DNA from: Paralithodes platypus
Lineage: Eukaryota > Arthropoda > Malacostraca > Decapoda > Lithodidae
Assembly (NCBI GenBank): GCA_032716605.1
Contig: CM064545.1
Coordinates: forward strand, 7,083,244-7,147,243
Length of the DNA stretch: 64,000 bases
Reading direction: 5' to 3'
Shown: in pieces, positions 53,517 through 64,000 of the stretch
Position numbering within the stretch: position 1 is the stretch's first letter
Layout of the letters: each line of letters starts with the position of its first letter
Notes under the pieces: generated by a model
Told to the model about the DNA's origin: nothing
Database searches by the model: none
Seen by the model: only the letters and a program-made list of their open reading frames with translations
Made by a program: the position numbers and the translations under genes

Positions 53517-54245
53517 ATGGCTCGTACCCACATCACCGGGCATAACTACCGCAACCCCAACACTATGATAAATCTTAATATCTCGGGATTTGTCAAGTGG
53601 TACAATGTAGAGCAGGGTTATGGATTCATCACAAGATCGGATAATAACACAGATATATTTGTTCATCACAAATCAATATCTAAATTCAACCCCGAATATT
53701 ATCCATTACCAGGAGACGGTGGACCAGTAATATTCAACATTTAAACCCGAACAAAAAGGGCCAGAAGCTCACCAAATTACTGGCCCTGGAGGTACAACAG
53801 TCAAAGGCTCACATTTTTCTCGCCGAAAACACCAAGCCACCAAGACAACAGACACGACACAGCGAGGAACCTGACAACACGGCCAGTATACTGTATATGC
53901 CTGTATTCAAGCTGCCACAGTCATTGCCGGCTCCAACAAACATCATCTGTGTCAGATAATCCCTCAAATCCTCCAGCACAACGGGTTACCAACCATCTAC
54001 ATTTCTCCTAAAGTCTTGGATTTTCGAAAACAGCAGAAGAAAGCAAGAAGAAAAAGAGAACATCACCCCAACATCACCAAAGAAGATGAGTCCTCCATCA
54101 ATCTAGAATATTTTGAGGAGGACAATGCTGAGGAACATGATGACGACTACGAGGAACACGTGGAAATTGAAGAAGAACATCTAGACCAACTTCCCATAAC
54201 TACGTCTTCTCTCACTCCTCCTGTTCTGAATCCTCAAGCTCCTTA
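53517..54245 (+). pseudogene. Y-box-type cold-shock-domain fragment with acidic tail, frameshifted
   Basis: From an ATG at 53517 the frame encodes 75 residues containing most of a cold-shock domain: ISGFVKWYNVEQGYGFITR (RNP1 GYGFI), DIFVHHKSI (RNP2) and NPEYYPLPGDGGPVIFN. This is the Y-box protein form (long loop before GDGE), not the bacterial one. After the stop at 53744 another frame continues the Y-box pattern with QKGPEAHQITGPGGTTVKGS (53755-53811). From about 53902 a third open stretch leads to a basic then strongly acidic tail (54016-54246; EDNAEEHDDDYEEH). Such proteins bind RNA and single-stranded DNA. With two frame breaks it is probably a decayed retrocopy or a domain captured by a mobile element; which one is unclear. 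Confidence 0.65.
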
Positions 54246-54852
54246 AGCTCGTCAGAAGAAGGTAGAATGTGATGATGAGTACACTCAACAATACATCAAA
54301 GATCTCTTCAAAATGACACCTGCAAGGTTTCGACAATAAATACTCTAAGACAGACCCAGAAACCGTAGAGTGGACATTATCAAAAGAAGGAAAAGAAAGA
54401 CTAAAGATCGAATTAACTCCAGACTTAACTTAGTACATCTTCATTCATCAATGAACACAACTTAAATCAAACTAAATGTTTTGTATCACTTAAAATAATT
54501 AGCTAGTTTAGCTTCACACCTAAAAATAAAGAACAGCAAGGTGGATGGCCCACCATCTTTTTCTCTTTTACTATATTTCATCTTTTCATACTTTACCTTC
54601 CTGACCAAACCCTCTACTTAACCCCCCTCCTTTCTCTACGATCCCCCACCTTTTCTTCCCGCTCCCTTGCTACAAGCACAGCAATACCCCTCCTCTGAAT
54701 TGGGCATGTCATTTGGGACACTTCTGAAAAAGAATGTTTAGACACTTGTCTCCGTCAGTTCAAGAACCACGAGGCAGACATCCCCCCAGAGTGTGGAGAA
54801 CTACAGGAGTTAAAACGAATAATCTTCTTTGGCTCAGATGACTACTTCTGCC
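54246..54852. other. No clear gene; weak open frame
   Basis: C/T-rich at 54540-54700. A short open stretch (about 54750-54850) has no recognised motif. It may belong to the same degenerate element as the cold-shock fragment. Confidence 0.35.
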
Positions 54853-54943
54853 AAAACACCATCTGAGGAGGAGCACTTTATTGACGTTTCGCAGATAGCT
54901 TCTTCAGGTTGTCAATAAAGTGCTCCTCCTCAGATGGTGTTTT
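54853..54943. repeat. Perfect fold-back, 33-bp arms, hammerhead-like core in loop
   Basis: AAAACACCATCTGAGGAGG and following bases (54853-54885) are repeated as the exact reverse complement at 54911-54943, with a 25-bp loop. On the minus strand the loop reads CCTGAAGAAGCTATCTGCG then AAACGTC, and the arm continues AATAAAGTGCTCC. CTGAAGA...GAAAC fits the hammerhead ribozyme core CUGANGA...GAAA. I have seen similar CTGAAGAAG...CGAAACGTCAATAAA strings associated with Penelope-like elements; that link is inference. Confidence 0.6.
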
Positions 54944-55059
54944 TATCCAGTCTGTCTACTTTTCAAGTACCGCTCAACGAGCAGTGGAATGCCAAATTGC
55001 CGGAAAGAGAGTGGCAGTCAGACTCCTCTGTTTTTGAGACAACAAAACCATGCCTGAGT

Positions 55060-55590
55060 TATCCTGAAGTGTGGCAGGCCAACCCTCGTCTGTCCCAGGT
55101 ATCCTGAAGTCCACCTGAAGTGTGGCAAGTCAACCCTCGTCTGTCCCAGGTATCCTGAAGTCTGCCTGAAGTGTGGCAGGCCATTCCTCGTCTGTCCCAG
55201 GTATCCTGAAGCGTGGCATGCCAACCCTCGTCTGTCCCAGGTATCCTGAAGTGTGGCAGGCCAACCCTCGTCTGTCCCAGGTATGCTGAAGTGTGGCAGG
55301 CCAACCCTCGTCTGTCCCAGGCATCCTGAAGTCCGCCTGAAGTGTGGCAGGGCAACCCTCGTCTGTCCCAGGTATCCTGAAGTCCGCCTGAAGTATGGCA
55401 GGGCAACCCTCGTCTGTCTCAGGTATCCTGAAGTCCGCCTGAAGTGTGGCAGGCCAACCCTCGTCTGTCCCAGGTATCCTGAAGTCCGCCTGAAGTGTGG
55501 CAGGCCATCCCTCGTCTGTCCCAGGTATCCTGAAGTGTGGCATGCCAACCCTCGTCTGTCCCAGGTATCCTGAAGTCCGCCTGCTGAAGT
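55060..55590. repeat. Minisatellite, eleven copies of a 40/52-bp unit
   Basis: The unit CCTGAAGTGTGGCAGGCCAA plus CCCTCGTCTGTCCCAGGTAT (40 bp) recurs. About half the units carry an extra 11-12 bp CCTGAAGTCCG duplication of their own start. Because units are rarely interrupted by stops, open frames appear in several frames on both strands (for example 55018-55548 minus, 55253-55573 plus). They encode repeats such as GYLGQTR and are not considered genes. Confidence 0.93.
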
Positions 55591-56933
55591 GAAATGGGCC
55601 CCTGCTATGAATGTAATAGAATTTATAAGTGTGTCGTTCGCCCCGCCCTAGCGCTAATGTCAACTTCCTTAAGGCATATATGTAAATAACTCACTGCACA
55701 ATCAAAACCCAGTCCCCGCTAATTGTGCATCTCAAAGTTACCACAACATTCATATTTATTCAAGAAAGATTGTATCAGTTAAACCAGTGTATCCATTCCC
55801 CTTCCCGTATGAAATATCCCCATTGTGTCATAGTGTTCTTCATTGCTAAACATGTATATTCTTTGAAGTTGTAAAGATGTCCCATGTGTGTCCATAAAGC
55901 CATTGAGAAGGGTAGTTATACTTCCTCGACATAATAGTTTTCATCATTTGTAAAGGTATATTCCGTGCAGCTGCAATGACGTCCCACGCGATTTTATCAG
56001 TGTCAGTGTCACTGAAGATGGTTTCGGTATAGTGAGAAACCAAGTGTATTTCCCCATTTGCTAACAATATATTCACCCAACCGCTCCTTCAGTTGAACAT
56101 AAAGAACGATTGTTTCTCACCCCAGTGATGCGCGACGCTTTGATATTAAGGGCCTACCTGCCTACTTGGCCAGTCCCCCCCCCCCCCCCCCTTCGTTCTG
56201 TACGCTGCCCCATCCCCCCATTCGTTATGTACGATCCCCCCCTTCCCCCTTTCGTTTGTGTTTATAATTGCTGCCATCTATCCTACGCCTCCGGGCTTCT
56301 CTCCATCCATCCTACCTGTAGCCATGTCTCGCTCACCCACCTCCATCTCAGTACTGCCTCCAGCTATTGACTTGGCCAAAGGTTAATGACCGAGGCCGGA
56401 GTGAATGGTATCGTGCTACCCTCTTGCTATTAATATGTCTCCCTAAGCAGTGTCGCAAGATATTATATATGTATTTTGGTACACGTACACCATTGGTATT
56501 TATAATGTTATTGTTTGTGTGATCCAAATCCATTGTACTTTCATAATTGGATTCCTAATCAGTTCTCATAACCCATTGATTGCTACTCCTTTGTTCAAAT
56601 ATAGCCATTGAAAACGTTTATCCCTTCGTATCCCTCACACAGACAAGAACCTTTTGAATACATCCTTATTAATAAAGGCGTGAAAATATATTATATAATA
56701 TATCATAATCTCCTTTAAAATTTGTGTAAGTAAATAATTATTTTTCCAGCAAATCAATATACCCAAGACTTAAAATCATGTATCTAGCCACTGGTAAGGT
56801 TTGGAATAGACAAATTCGAGTAATAATGTTGAACAAAGCAAAGTATTACACCCTGTACGGATGTTTTGAGGGATCAACCTGGTTTTATCACCGACCAATA
56901 CTATGGTGTGTGTTTAGCACATTGGATGCATTC
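55591..56933. other. No gene recognised; poly-C tract
   Basis: Spacer with a run of C near 56166-56191 and further C-rich stretches to about 56250. Open frames across the C tract are low complexity. Confidence 0.45.
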
Positions 56934-57379
56934 TTAACCCGTCCAGCCCCGGCTAGTTTTGTAATGTTTGTTCACCAGAACCCGGCCGGTTTTCAATTTT
57001 TTTTTTTATTCCAGAAACAATAGCGAATGGGTTAGGAATGAAGGAAAAACCACGAAAAACCGCTCAAAAAGCTTAAAGAATGGTCCTACAGAGCCCCCGA
57101 AAACTTATTTTACAAGAGTAAAAAATTGAAGGCAATTACCCCAAAAAAACAGGTTATTGCGCGCTCATGCGCACGCACGTGGACTTTGAGAGTTTTCAAC
57201 CATCGGCACGGTTGCATGGGATACGTACACAGTTCCCATACAAATCTGAGCCCTCTTGAGTCGCTACACCTGAGGTTACGGTCGGCGCAATTAGGGTGAC
57301 GCGCCAGGCGCGTCTCTGGGGCTGTGCGTTACATACATCGCCGACGCGTCAGGCGCGTCGCTGGGGCTGTACGGGTTAA
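56934..57379. mobile_element. TTAA-flanked MITE, piggyBac-like ends
   Basis: TTAA at 56934-56937 and 57376-57379 flank CCCGTCCAGCCCC...GGGGCTGTACGGG, an inverted repeat of about 13 bp with one mismatch. The interior has no transposase. Near the right end are two imperfect direct repeats, each containing a GC-rich palindrome (57298-57314 and 57343-57359, GACGCG...CGCGTC). LINE copy C starts immediately to the right. Confidence 0.6.
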
Positions 57380-57387
57380 CTATTATA

Positions 57388-60292
57388 TTTTTCTTTTTTT
57401 CTTTTTTTAAGAGACAATGAACGGAGGAAGGAAAAACACAGATAAAACAAAAAGGTCCATGAACCTAAAGGAATCCTCCATTCATAAAATGTTTGTAACA
57501 ACTGGATTTAAACTTTTGTAGATTGTAAGTTTGTGGAAAGCAACTCGAGGGAAGTGAATTCCAAAGAGTAGTAGTTCTAGGGATAAATTAATTTTGATAA
57601 GCAGAAGTTCTGCATCGTGGAGGAGAAAGTGTAAATTCATGGGTGCTCTCAGCTGCCCTAGTTCTACGGGGAAAGATGTGGAGAGGTGGCACAATTGAAG
57701 CAAGTTCCTCGGAACAATTGCTGTGAAAATATCTGTAGAATAATGCAAGGGATGCAACGTTTCTTCGTATGGATAATGTAGGAAGGTCCTGTGTGATTGC
57801 AGGGTTATTGATTAATCTAATAGCTTTGTTTTGAATTTTGTCCAACTGCCTCAATGCAACCATTCCACTTCCACTCCACAGAGGTGAACAGTAATCCATC
57901 TGAGAACGCACATGACTTTTATATATTACGGCCAACTGCTCGTCAGCGAAGAATTCTCAAACTCTGTACAGGAGTCCCAGTTTTTTAGAGGCATTCTTAG
58001 CAATGCTTCTAACATAATGTGTCCAGCTCAAGTTAGTAGTTAATGTTACACCGAGAATGTCAATACTAGGGGAAGTGGGAATATTTACATCATTAACAAA
58101 TATATGAGAGTCAGTGAGATTCTGTCGGTTAGAAAATTTAATGTACTTGGTTTTCTGTGCATTAAAGGAAACTAGATTATTTTGTCCCCATTCATTAATT
58201 CTAGAAAGGTCCTGGTTCAGAGAAATTGCAGTGTTTATGTTTGAATTTATAAGATCGGGTTGGGTGAAAGAATTGGTAAATGTGAAGGAACTGTGGAGTG
58301 TTGAGTCATCTGCGTAGGAATGTATTGGATTATGAGTGGTAGATATGAGATCATTGATATGAATGAGGAACAGAGTTGGGGCCAAAACTGATCCCTGGGG
58401 AACACCAGCATTTATTGAGTGAAATTGAGAATGAAGGCCATCTACCATTACACATATTTTTCTGTTATGAAGATAAGAAGAAATTAGTGGAACTAATGAT
58501 GCAAGGCCGTAGTGTGACATCTTCGACAATAAGGATTGATGCCAGACTCTATCAAATGCCTTTGATATATCCAGTGCTATTGTATGTGTTTCACCATGTT
58601 GGTCTGTAGCTTGGTTGATTTGATGCGTAAGAAGGCAAAGAATGTCTGCAGTTGATCGACATCGTCTAAAACCATATTGCCTATCACTGATTAATTTATT
58701 ATTCTCAAGATGCTTAATTATGTGATTATTTAATATAATTTCAAAGACTTTACCAAGAGTGGAAGTTATAGCTATTGGTCTGTAGTTTGATGGATCTGAA
58801 GAGGCGCCTTTTTTAGGAACTGGATGGATGTTTGCTTCTTTCCAGGGTACTGGGAAGCATGAGGTATGAGTACACAGACGGAAATGTTTTCCAATACAGG
58901 AGCGAGCACCAAGGAGCAATTCTTAAGTACTATTGGAGGAATTTCATCTGGACCAGGAGCCTTATCTACTGAGAGATTCTGCAAAATAGTTTTGACATGT
59001 CTGGTGTGGATCTTAAGTGAGGGAATTTCAGGCGAATCAAAATTAAGTACAGGGACATCTTGAATTATTTCATCTAAGGTTGAGTTGGTGGAGAAAATAT
59101 CCGCAAGAAGGTTAGCTTCACCTCGTGGGTCACTTACAAGATTGCCAGTCGGAGATTTTAATGGTGGAATGGATGAATCAGTAGTGAAGTTGGATTTGAA
59201 TGAATTAAGAGTAGACCAAAATATTTTGTTATCATTTGGATTATTTAGAAGTTTATTTGCCTGCTTGTGGAGAAAGTTTGATTTAGTTAGGTTTAATACA
59301 GTTTTGGCATGATTTCTGATGTTTCTAAAGTAATTAAAGGCTTCATGTGTTTTTGATCTTGTGTATGCATTGTAGGCTATTGTTTTTTGTTCAGGTACTC
59401 TAGCACAATAATGGTCAAACCATTTAGGTAAATTAGATCTGTTACTGTACTTTTGATGAGGAAGAAAAGTTTCCATTCCAATTTTTACAAAATATTGTAT
59501 GTGGCTCAAGGTGGTGTGTGCATCATTAGAACAGAGAGAGGTCCAGGGAATATCAATAAAGAAACCTTGAAGACCCTCCCAGTCTGCCCTATCGTAATGC
59601 CATTTAGTCACCAAAACAGGTTCAGAGTGGGAAGGTGTGGTAGGTGATAGACAGGTGGCCTGTATCAGACAGTGATCAGAAGATCCAAGCGGGGACCTCA
59701 CTGTAACATCATAATTTTCTGAATTGGTTGTTAAAAATAAGTCCAGTAGGTGGAATTATAATTAGGATTATCTGGTACACGGGTGGGTTGGTTGACTAGT
59801 TGAGTGAGATTAAATGAGTCTGCAAATAGCTCACATTCAAGACCAGCATAATCAGTCCTGGCTGAATGAGTGAGCCATTCAACATTATGGACATTAAAAT
59901 CACCCAACACAGTGATTTCAGAAGAAGCATTTAAGTTGAGGACACTGAGTTGTGAGGACAGAGAATCAAAAAGACTTTGCTCTGGAGGAGTATTTGGGGA
60001 ACGGTAGATGTAACATATGTTTTAAATTTACCAGCAGAATTAATTTGTATAAAGAATAATCAAAATAGGGACAATTGAAACGAGTAACCTCTTCCAGGAC
60101 AATTTCAGATTTTGCGAAGCAACATACACCTCCTTTAGGTCTGACATTTTGGAGCAGTTGATAACCTGGAAAATTAAATCTAGACGTGTCAAATGTGGAT
60201 GTTACTTGAGTCTCTGTCAAAAAAAGGAGAGTAGGGGATTTTGCTTGAAGAAATTGATGTACAGAATTGATGTTAGAGTGAAGTCCCCTTAT
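57388..60292 (-). pseudogene. Jockey-like LINE family 1, copy C, frameshifted
   Basis: Minus-strand copy of the element at the window start, with an A-rich tail (T-rich 57388-57408) and a 5' end truncated at about 60292 within the first endonuclease motif. Blocks: TETQVTSTFDTSRFNFPGYQ (60220), SPLGSSDHC onward (59701-58772), RT with YADDSTLH and the following region (58919-57957), C-terminal region (57935-57482). Compared with copy A, small indels near 60040, 58890 and 57957 break the frame. The 3' end lies within 10 bp of the TTAA MITE. Confidence 0.88.
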
Positions 60293-61123
60293 GTTGTGTC
60301 GAAAGTGTTATTAACAGGAACGTGTCAAAGCCTTTACAACTGGAAACACGCACTTGAATATACAGGATATCAGTGACAAGGATGGCAATTTCCTATTATG
60401 GTGATGATTTTATCAGGCAGTAATCCCATGAATTGCAAACAAATGGTAGATATGTGCTCCATTAATCATTATTAGTTATACAAATGCTATATCCTTGAAC
60501 TTGTATTATGAATTAAGTATAATATTTCACCATGTGAAATGTTGGCAGACGATTTGTTGAGCACACTATAATGAAAAATGAAGCTCAAAATTGTTGCAAT
60601 ACTTGTACACAGGTTTCTTGGTTAACAATATTTTAGATATAACCATTCAGATTTCCATTATCTTCCACACCCCCATAAAGCTGTTCGCATCATCAAAATA
60701 TTCAGTGGGTCAGCGGTTAAACTACTACACATACACACACACAGGCACACATACATACACACGCACACACACAAAAACAAAATATGAATAAAAGAAAGAA
60801 AATACAATAAAATAAAGAAAGGAAAGAAAGCAAAAGTCAATTACACCACACACACAACCAACCACACACACACACACACACACACACTACCCCCCTCCCC
60901 CCCCCCCCCACACACACCACATACACACCCACAATCCTCCCCACACACACACACACTGGACAATTATCTGCCAACCTAGTACATAATATTGATCTCGTCA
61001 AACATCTCTTATACAACTGCTTTGGTCCTCATTATAAGATAATAATTATATATAAGTTAGAGTTAAGCTAAAAACTGTTCCTCTGTACATGTTCAGCCTA
61101 CTGCTGCAATTATCAATAAACCG

Positions 61124-61155
<32 letters not shown>

Positions 61156-61277
61156 ACACATTTATAAAAAAAAAACACACAAAGTAAAGAACTCCGATAG
61201 TTAAATGTATACATAGTAAATTAGTAAACACGTCCCTCCAAGATGAATTACAAACTTCAAAGACCTAATGAGTCAAG

Positions 61278-61349
<72 letters not shown>

Positions 61350-61370
61350 AAATTATATATACTGTATATA
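60293..61370. other. Spacer with several microsatellites
   Basis: No gene recognised. It contains (CA)n-rich DNA at 60727-60772 and 60844-60960 (with a C run near 60897), (TTA)n at 61127-61154 and an uninterrupted (GA)n run of about 34 units at 61277-61345. Confidence 0.7.
61277..61345. repeat. (GA)n microsatellite
   Basis: A pure AG/GA run of about 70 bp ending just before the TA-flanked inverted-repeat element. Confidence 0.95.
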
Positions 61371-62421
61371 CAGGGTGTTTTAAAACAACACTGCCAGAGT
61401 ATGACGACCACATTGATAAAAATATATAATACACATATTTCTATTCTATTTTTACCAAAAATATATTGTAACGGAGATAAATGGTTATTTTGAAATGTAG
61501 CAAAACATGGTTCTGAGCTCAGCACAAAACATATGATACATAATATGAATGATTACCAAGTAACAAAGGTAGAGAGGAGATATCTAATGACCTAATCACA
61601 TATGAATAATTACAAAATCAAAGTAACATAAAATTGGTAATGATATTTTGCAATTAGAAGAAAACTGCTAAGTATTATAATCCAAGTAGCGTAAAAAGAT
61701 ATGCACCATTTGTAACGATGACCAAGAGGTAAAATAATGAATCTCAAGTCTGGGTCAGGCAACCGAACACTGCTATTGGTAATTTAATCGTTCGTGAAAC
61801 AGTTTGAATGGGAAAAATTGTTCCTGCGCAATTTACTGTTTCAATAGAAATACCTCATTACGTTACTATTATCACAGAGTACTAACGAAATATGTCTATC
61901 AGTTTTATGGTTAAAGTTTGACGATTATACGTAGCTGTAGACATACAAGTATACGGTGTTCACTAATGAATATTTAAAATCATCTAATGGTACCCAAAAC
62001 AAACGAGTTACGTCACTTGGACTTAACGAGTATAAAATAACAAAGGCAGAGACACACCTAAATAACGACAATCCATATTTATGTGATATTATAAGGTAAA
62101 TAAAATCACTATGACAGAAGAAGATAGCACCATGGCCGAGCAGATGATTAAACACATGAGAAGATTCGTTATGACTCCAAAGCTTCGAAGAAAAACTCGA
62201 ACTGGGATGGGAGGCAAGAGGTAGGCTATTTGGGGGGGGGGGGGGACACTAGCCCGTGTTCGGATTATAGCTCATACCTGGGTGTCACTAATTATTTTAC
62301 TCTATGCGGTTTAAATCATTAATGGTATATTATTTTGCATTTTGTCCTTAGATAATCTTCTTCGTTATTGTATTTACTAATTAGCAGATGAGGTCTGACA
62401 GTGTTGTTTTAAAACACCCTG
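61371..62421. mobile_element. TA-flanked inverted-repeat element, 1051 bp, probably mariner-like non-autonomous
   Basis: Left end CAGGGTGTTTTAAAACAACA (61371-61390) and the exact reverse complement at the right end (62402-62421). The match continues past 23 bp before the first mismatch. A TA flanks both ends, though inside TA-rich DNA. CAGGGTG ends with TA target sites are typical of some mariner/Tc1-type elements. No transposase frame is present; longest open frames are about 76 codons without motifs. A poly-G run lies at about 62230-62245. Confidence 0.7.
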
Positions 62422-62929
62422 TATATATATATATTCAGCGTTAAAAACGTGTTGTAATTCTGGACTTTTGAAAAGTGCAATAATTAAAGACTCTAGAGGA
62501 AGCCACACAAACACACCACTGGTACCCGACACTGGTGATACTCATACACTGGTGGTACGGTCGCTCTAACAAGTCATATCTCAGCTGGCATTACTTTTGG
62601 CCCGATTTGTGTTGTATTAATGTATGTCAGATGTTGAGTAGGGTGGGTAAGTGTAGCAACATGTTTTTTTTTTCTATATCTCACTCGAAATAAATAATTC
62701 AAGTTTAGATATTCCAGATACCAATTATTGATCAACATATACTTGGTGCCGTGATTTTACTTATTTGGCCGACTGTGCACACTGGTGATGCATGCACTGT
62801 TGTTACACACACAATTGTAGTACACACATTGGTGGTACACACAAAAACACTCACACTGGAGCTTCACACATATACAATCGTGATATATTATTATTATTAT
62901 CAGATACTGCATGTGAGCCCCACCGAAGA
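62422..62929. other. No gene recognised
   Basis: Spacer with irregular ACACTGGTGGTAC-like repeats between about 62510 and 62860 and a short (TTA)n at about 62887-62900. Confidence 0.45.
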
Positions 62930-63465
62930 GCCGTGGGGAGACTATATACCCCGAAGGGTCTCAGTGGGGCCACAAATAACCAGGAAGACTATATACCCTG
63001 AAGGGTCTCAGTGGGGCCACAAATAACCAGGAAGACTATATACCCTGAAGGGTCTCAGTGGGGCCACAAATAACCAGGAAGACTATATACCCTGAAGGGT
63101 CTCAGTGGGGCCACAAATAACCAGGAAGACTATATACCCTGAAGGGTCTCAGTGGGGCCACAAATAACCAGGAAGACTATATACCCTGAAGGGTCTCAGT
63201 GGGGGCCACAAATAACCAGGAAGACTATATACCCTGAAGGGTCTCAGTGGGGGCCACAAATAACCAGGAAGACTATATACCCTGAAGGGTCTCAGTGGGG
63301 GGCACAAATAACCAGGAAGACTATATACCCCGAAGGGTCTCAGTGGGGCCACAAATAACCAGGAAGACTATATACCCTGAAGGGTCTCAGTGGGGGCCAC
63401 AAATAACCAGGAAGACTATATACCCTGAAGGGTCTCCGTGGGGGCCACAAATAACCAGGAATATA
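62930..63465. repeat. 47-bp minisatellite, about eleven copies
   Basis: The unit (AAGGGTCTCAGTGGGGCCAC, then AAATAACCAGGAAGACTATA, then TACCCTG) is 47 bp. Several copies have an extra G (48 bp), which keeps a 16-residue repeat in frame over part of the array (63152-63358). Copies differ by only one or two bases. The array directly abuts the 3' side of the LINE to its right. Confidence 0.95.
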
Positions 63466-64000
63466 TAACTAGCTAACTAAAAAAGCATTAACCCTCGTCT
63501 TGAAATCCTGGGAGCTCTCCACATTCACTACTTCATTAGGGAGAGTATTCCAGAATGTTGTGATTGATGGGATAAAGCATCTTGAATATTGTGACGTGTT
63601 ACAATGAACATGAGCAAAGGCCTGATTATTTAACTCCAAGGAATATCTAGTCACCCGAACGGGCCGAAAAGGTGGTGGGATTTTAGAATGCAATGGATGA
63701 TCAGCATTAAGAAATATCTTATGAAATAGAGTCAAAGACCCAACAAGGCGACGATGTTCAAGTTTAACATCCAGGTCAGGCAACAGAAATTTTATATGAT
63801 TAAAAGCACGATCCAGAAGTCTCAGATTGGAATCTGCGGCAGAGAGCCACACAGGAGAGCAGTACTCTAAGAAGGGTAAAATAAAAGAGTAAAAAAAGTT
63901 CCGAACAATAGCATTACTTGAATAAATCTTCTTGCATTTACGTAGTAGACCAACTTTCTGAGATATAGATGAGGCAACTGAGCGTAAGTGTGCCTCAAAA
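63466..64000 (-). pseudogene. Third LINE family, C-terminal region, continues beyond window
   Basis: A minus-strand frame (63852-63469) ends with SIPSITTFWNTLPNEVVNVE-like and FKTRVNAFLVS sequence. Upstream to 64000 the DNA encodes NAIVRNFFYSFILPFLEYC and SPVWLSAADSNL in a nearby frame. This is the thumb/C-terminal region of a non-LTR retrotransposon RT, different from families 1 and 2. The RT core is outside the window, so its state is unknown. A frame break occurs near 63850. Confidence 0.7.

Noticed and set aside
55018..55663. Overlapping 176-, 177- and 115-codon frames on the minus strand
   Set aside because: Products of the 40/52-bp minisatellite; several frames are open at once, as expected for a repeat lacking stops.
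56110..56370. 86-codon proline-rich frame
   Set aside because: Read through a poly-C tract and low-complexity flanks.
63152..63358. Repeat protein frame with a 16-residue period
   Set aside because: Minisatellite of 47-48 bp; the frame is kept only where the unit happens to be 48 bp.

Overview
This window looks like intergenic, repeat-dominated nuclear DNA of an aquatic invertebrate, most likely a decapod crustacean. The reasons are the density and mixture of RTE, Jockey/CR1-type, BEL/Pao and Ty3/gypsy elements, Academ-like DNA transposons and MITEs, abundant TA, CA, GA and ATT microsatellites, and the absence of prokaryotic gene organisation. The organism call is inference; no host gene identifies a species. 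I see no convincing intact host gene. The nearest thing is a broken Y-box/cold-shock-domain fragment at about 53.5-54.2 kb.

Layout: 0-2.9 kb, a Jockey-like LINE (family 1) on the minus strand whose EN-RT reading frame is uninterrupted and runs off the left edge; 3.1-5.7 kb, the 3' part of a BEL/Pao element and a likely 3' LTR; 6.0-9.6 kb, a large Academ-like DNA transposon gene with a FEN1/XPG-type nuclease module; 11.9-15.3 kb, an RTE-type LINE split by a nearly complete 9.3-kb Ty3/gypsy element of Gmr1 type (15345-24668) and resuming at 24669; 24.8-25.6 kb, an RTE fragment; 27.3-28.7 kb, CR1; 29.9-32.3 kb, LINE family 1 copy B; 32.6-34.7 kb, RTE; 34.8-35.8 kb, polypyrimidine and 61-bp tandem repeats; 36.8-37.2 kb, an RTE tail; 38.2-43.9 kb, Jockey-like family 2 copies nested in each other; 43.9-44.2 kb, a deletion derivative of Academ-like family 2; 44.5-47.1 kb, an array of TGACCT direct repeats; 47.4-50.5 kb, Academ-like family 2; 50.6-50.7 kb, a MITE; 50.7-51.8 kb, CR1; 52.0-53.0 kb, family 2 LINE pieces; 53.5-54.2 kb, the cold-shock fragment; 54.85 kb, a fold-back; 55.1-55.6 kb, a minisatellite; 56.9-57.4 kb, a TTAA MITE; 57.4-60.3 kb, LINE family 1 copy C; 60.7-61.35 kb, microsatellites; 61.4-62.4 kb, a TA-flanked inverted-repeat element; 62.9-63.5 kb, a 47-bp minisatellite; 63.5-64 kb, the 3' end of another LINE.

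The most notable items are as follows. (1) The Gmr1-type element has integrase upstream of reverse transcriptase, a SCAN-like capsid, 1.75-kb LTRs about 2% apart (hand count), a 4-bp target duplication, and a canonical -1 frameshift heptamer exactly in phase before the zinc knuckle. (2) Two divergent Academ-like families share one architecture, transposase-like region then FEN1-like nuclease then Cys-rich tail, with all seven FEN1 metal-ligand positions matched in the first. (3) LINE copy A may encode a functional ORF2. (4) The DR1-type TGACCT array contains a MITE whose empty site can be read from a neighbouring monomer.

The coding elements do not form a host pathway. Each is a self-contained mobile element, and most carry frameshifts or stops. 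Family names come from motif recognition, not database search.
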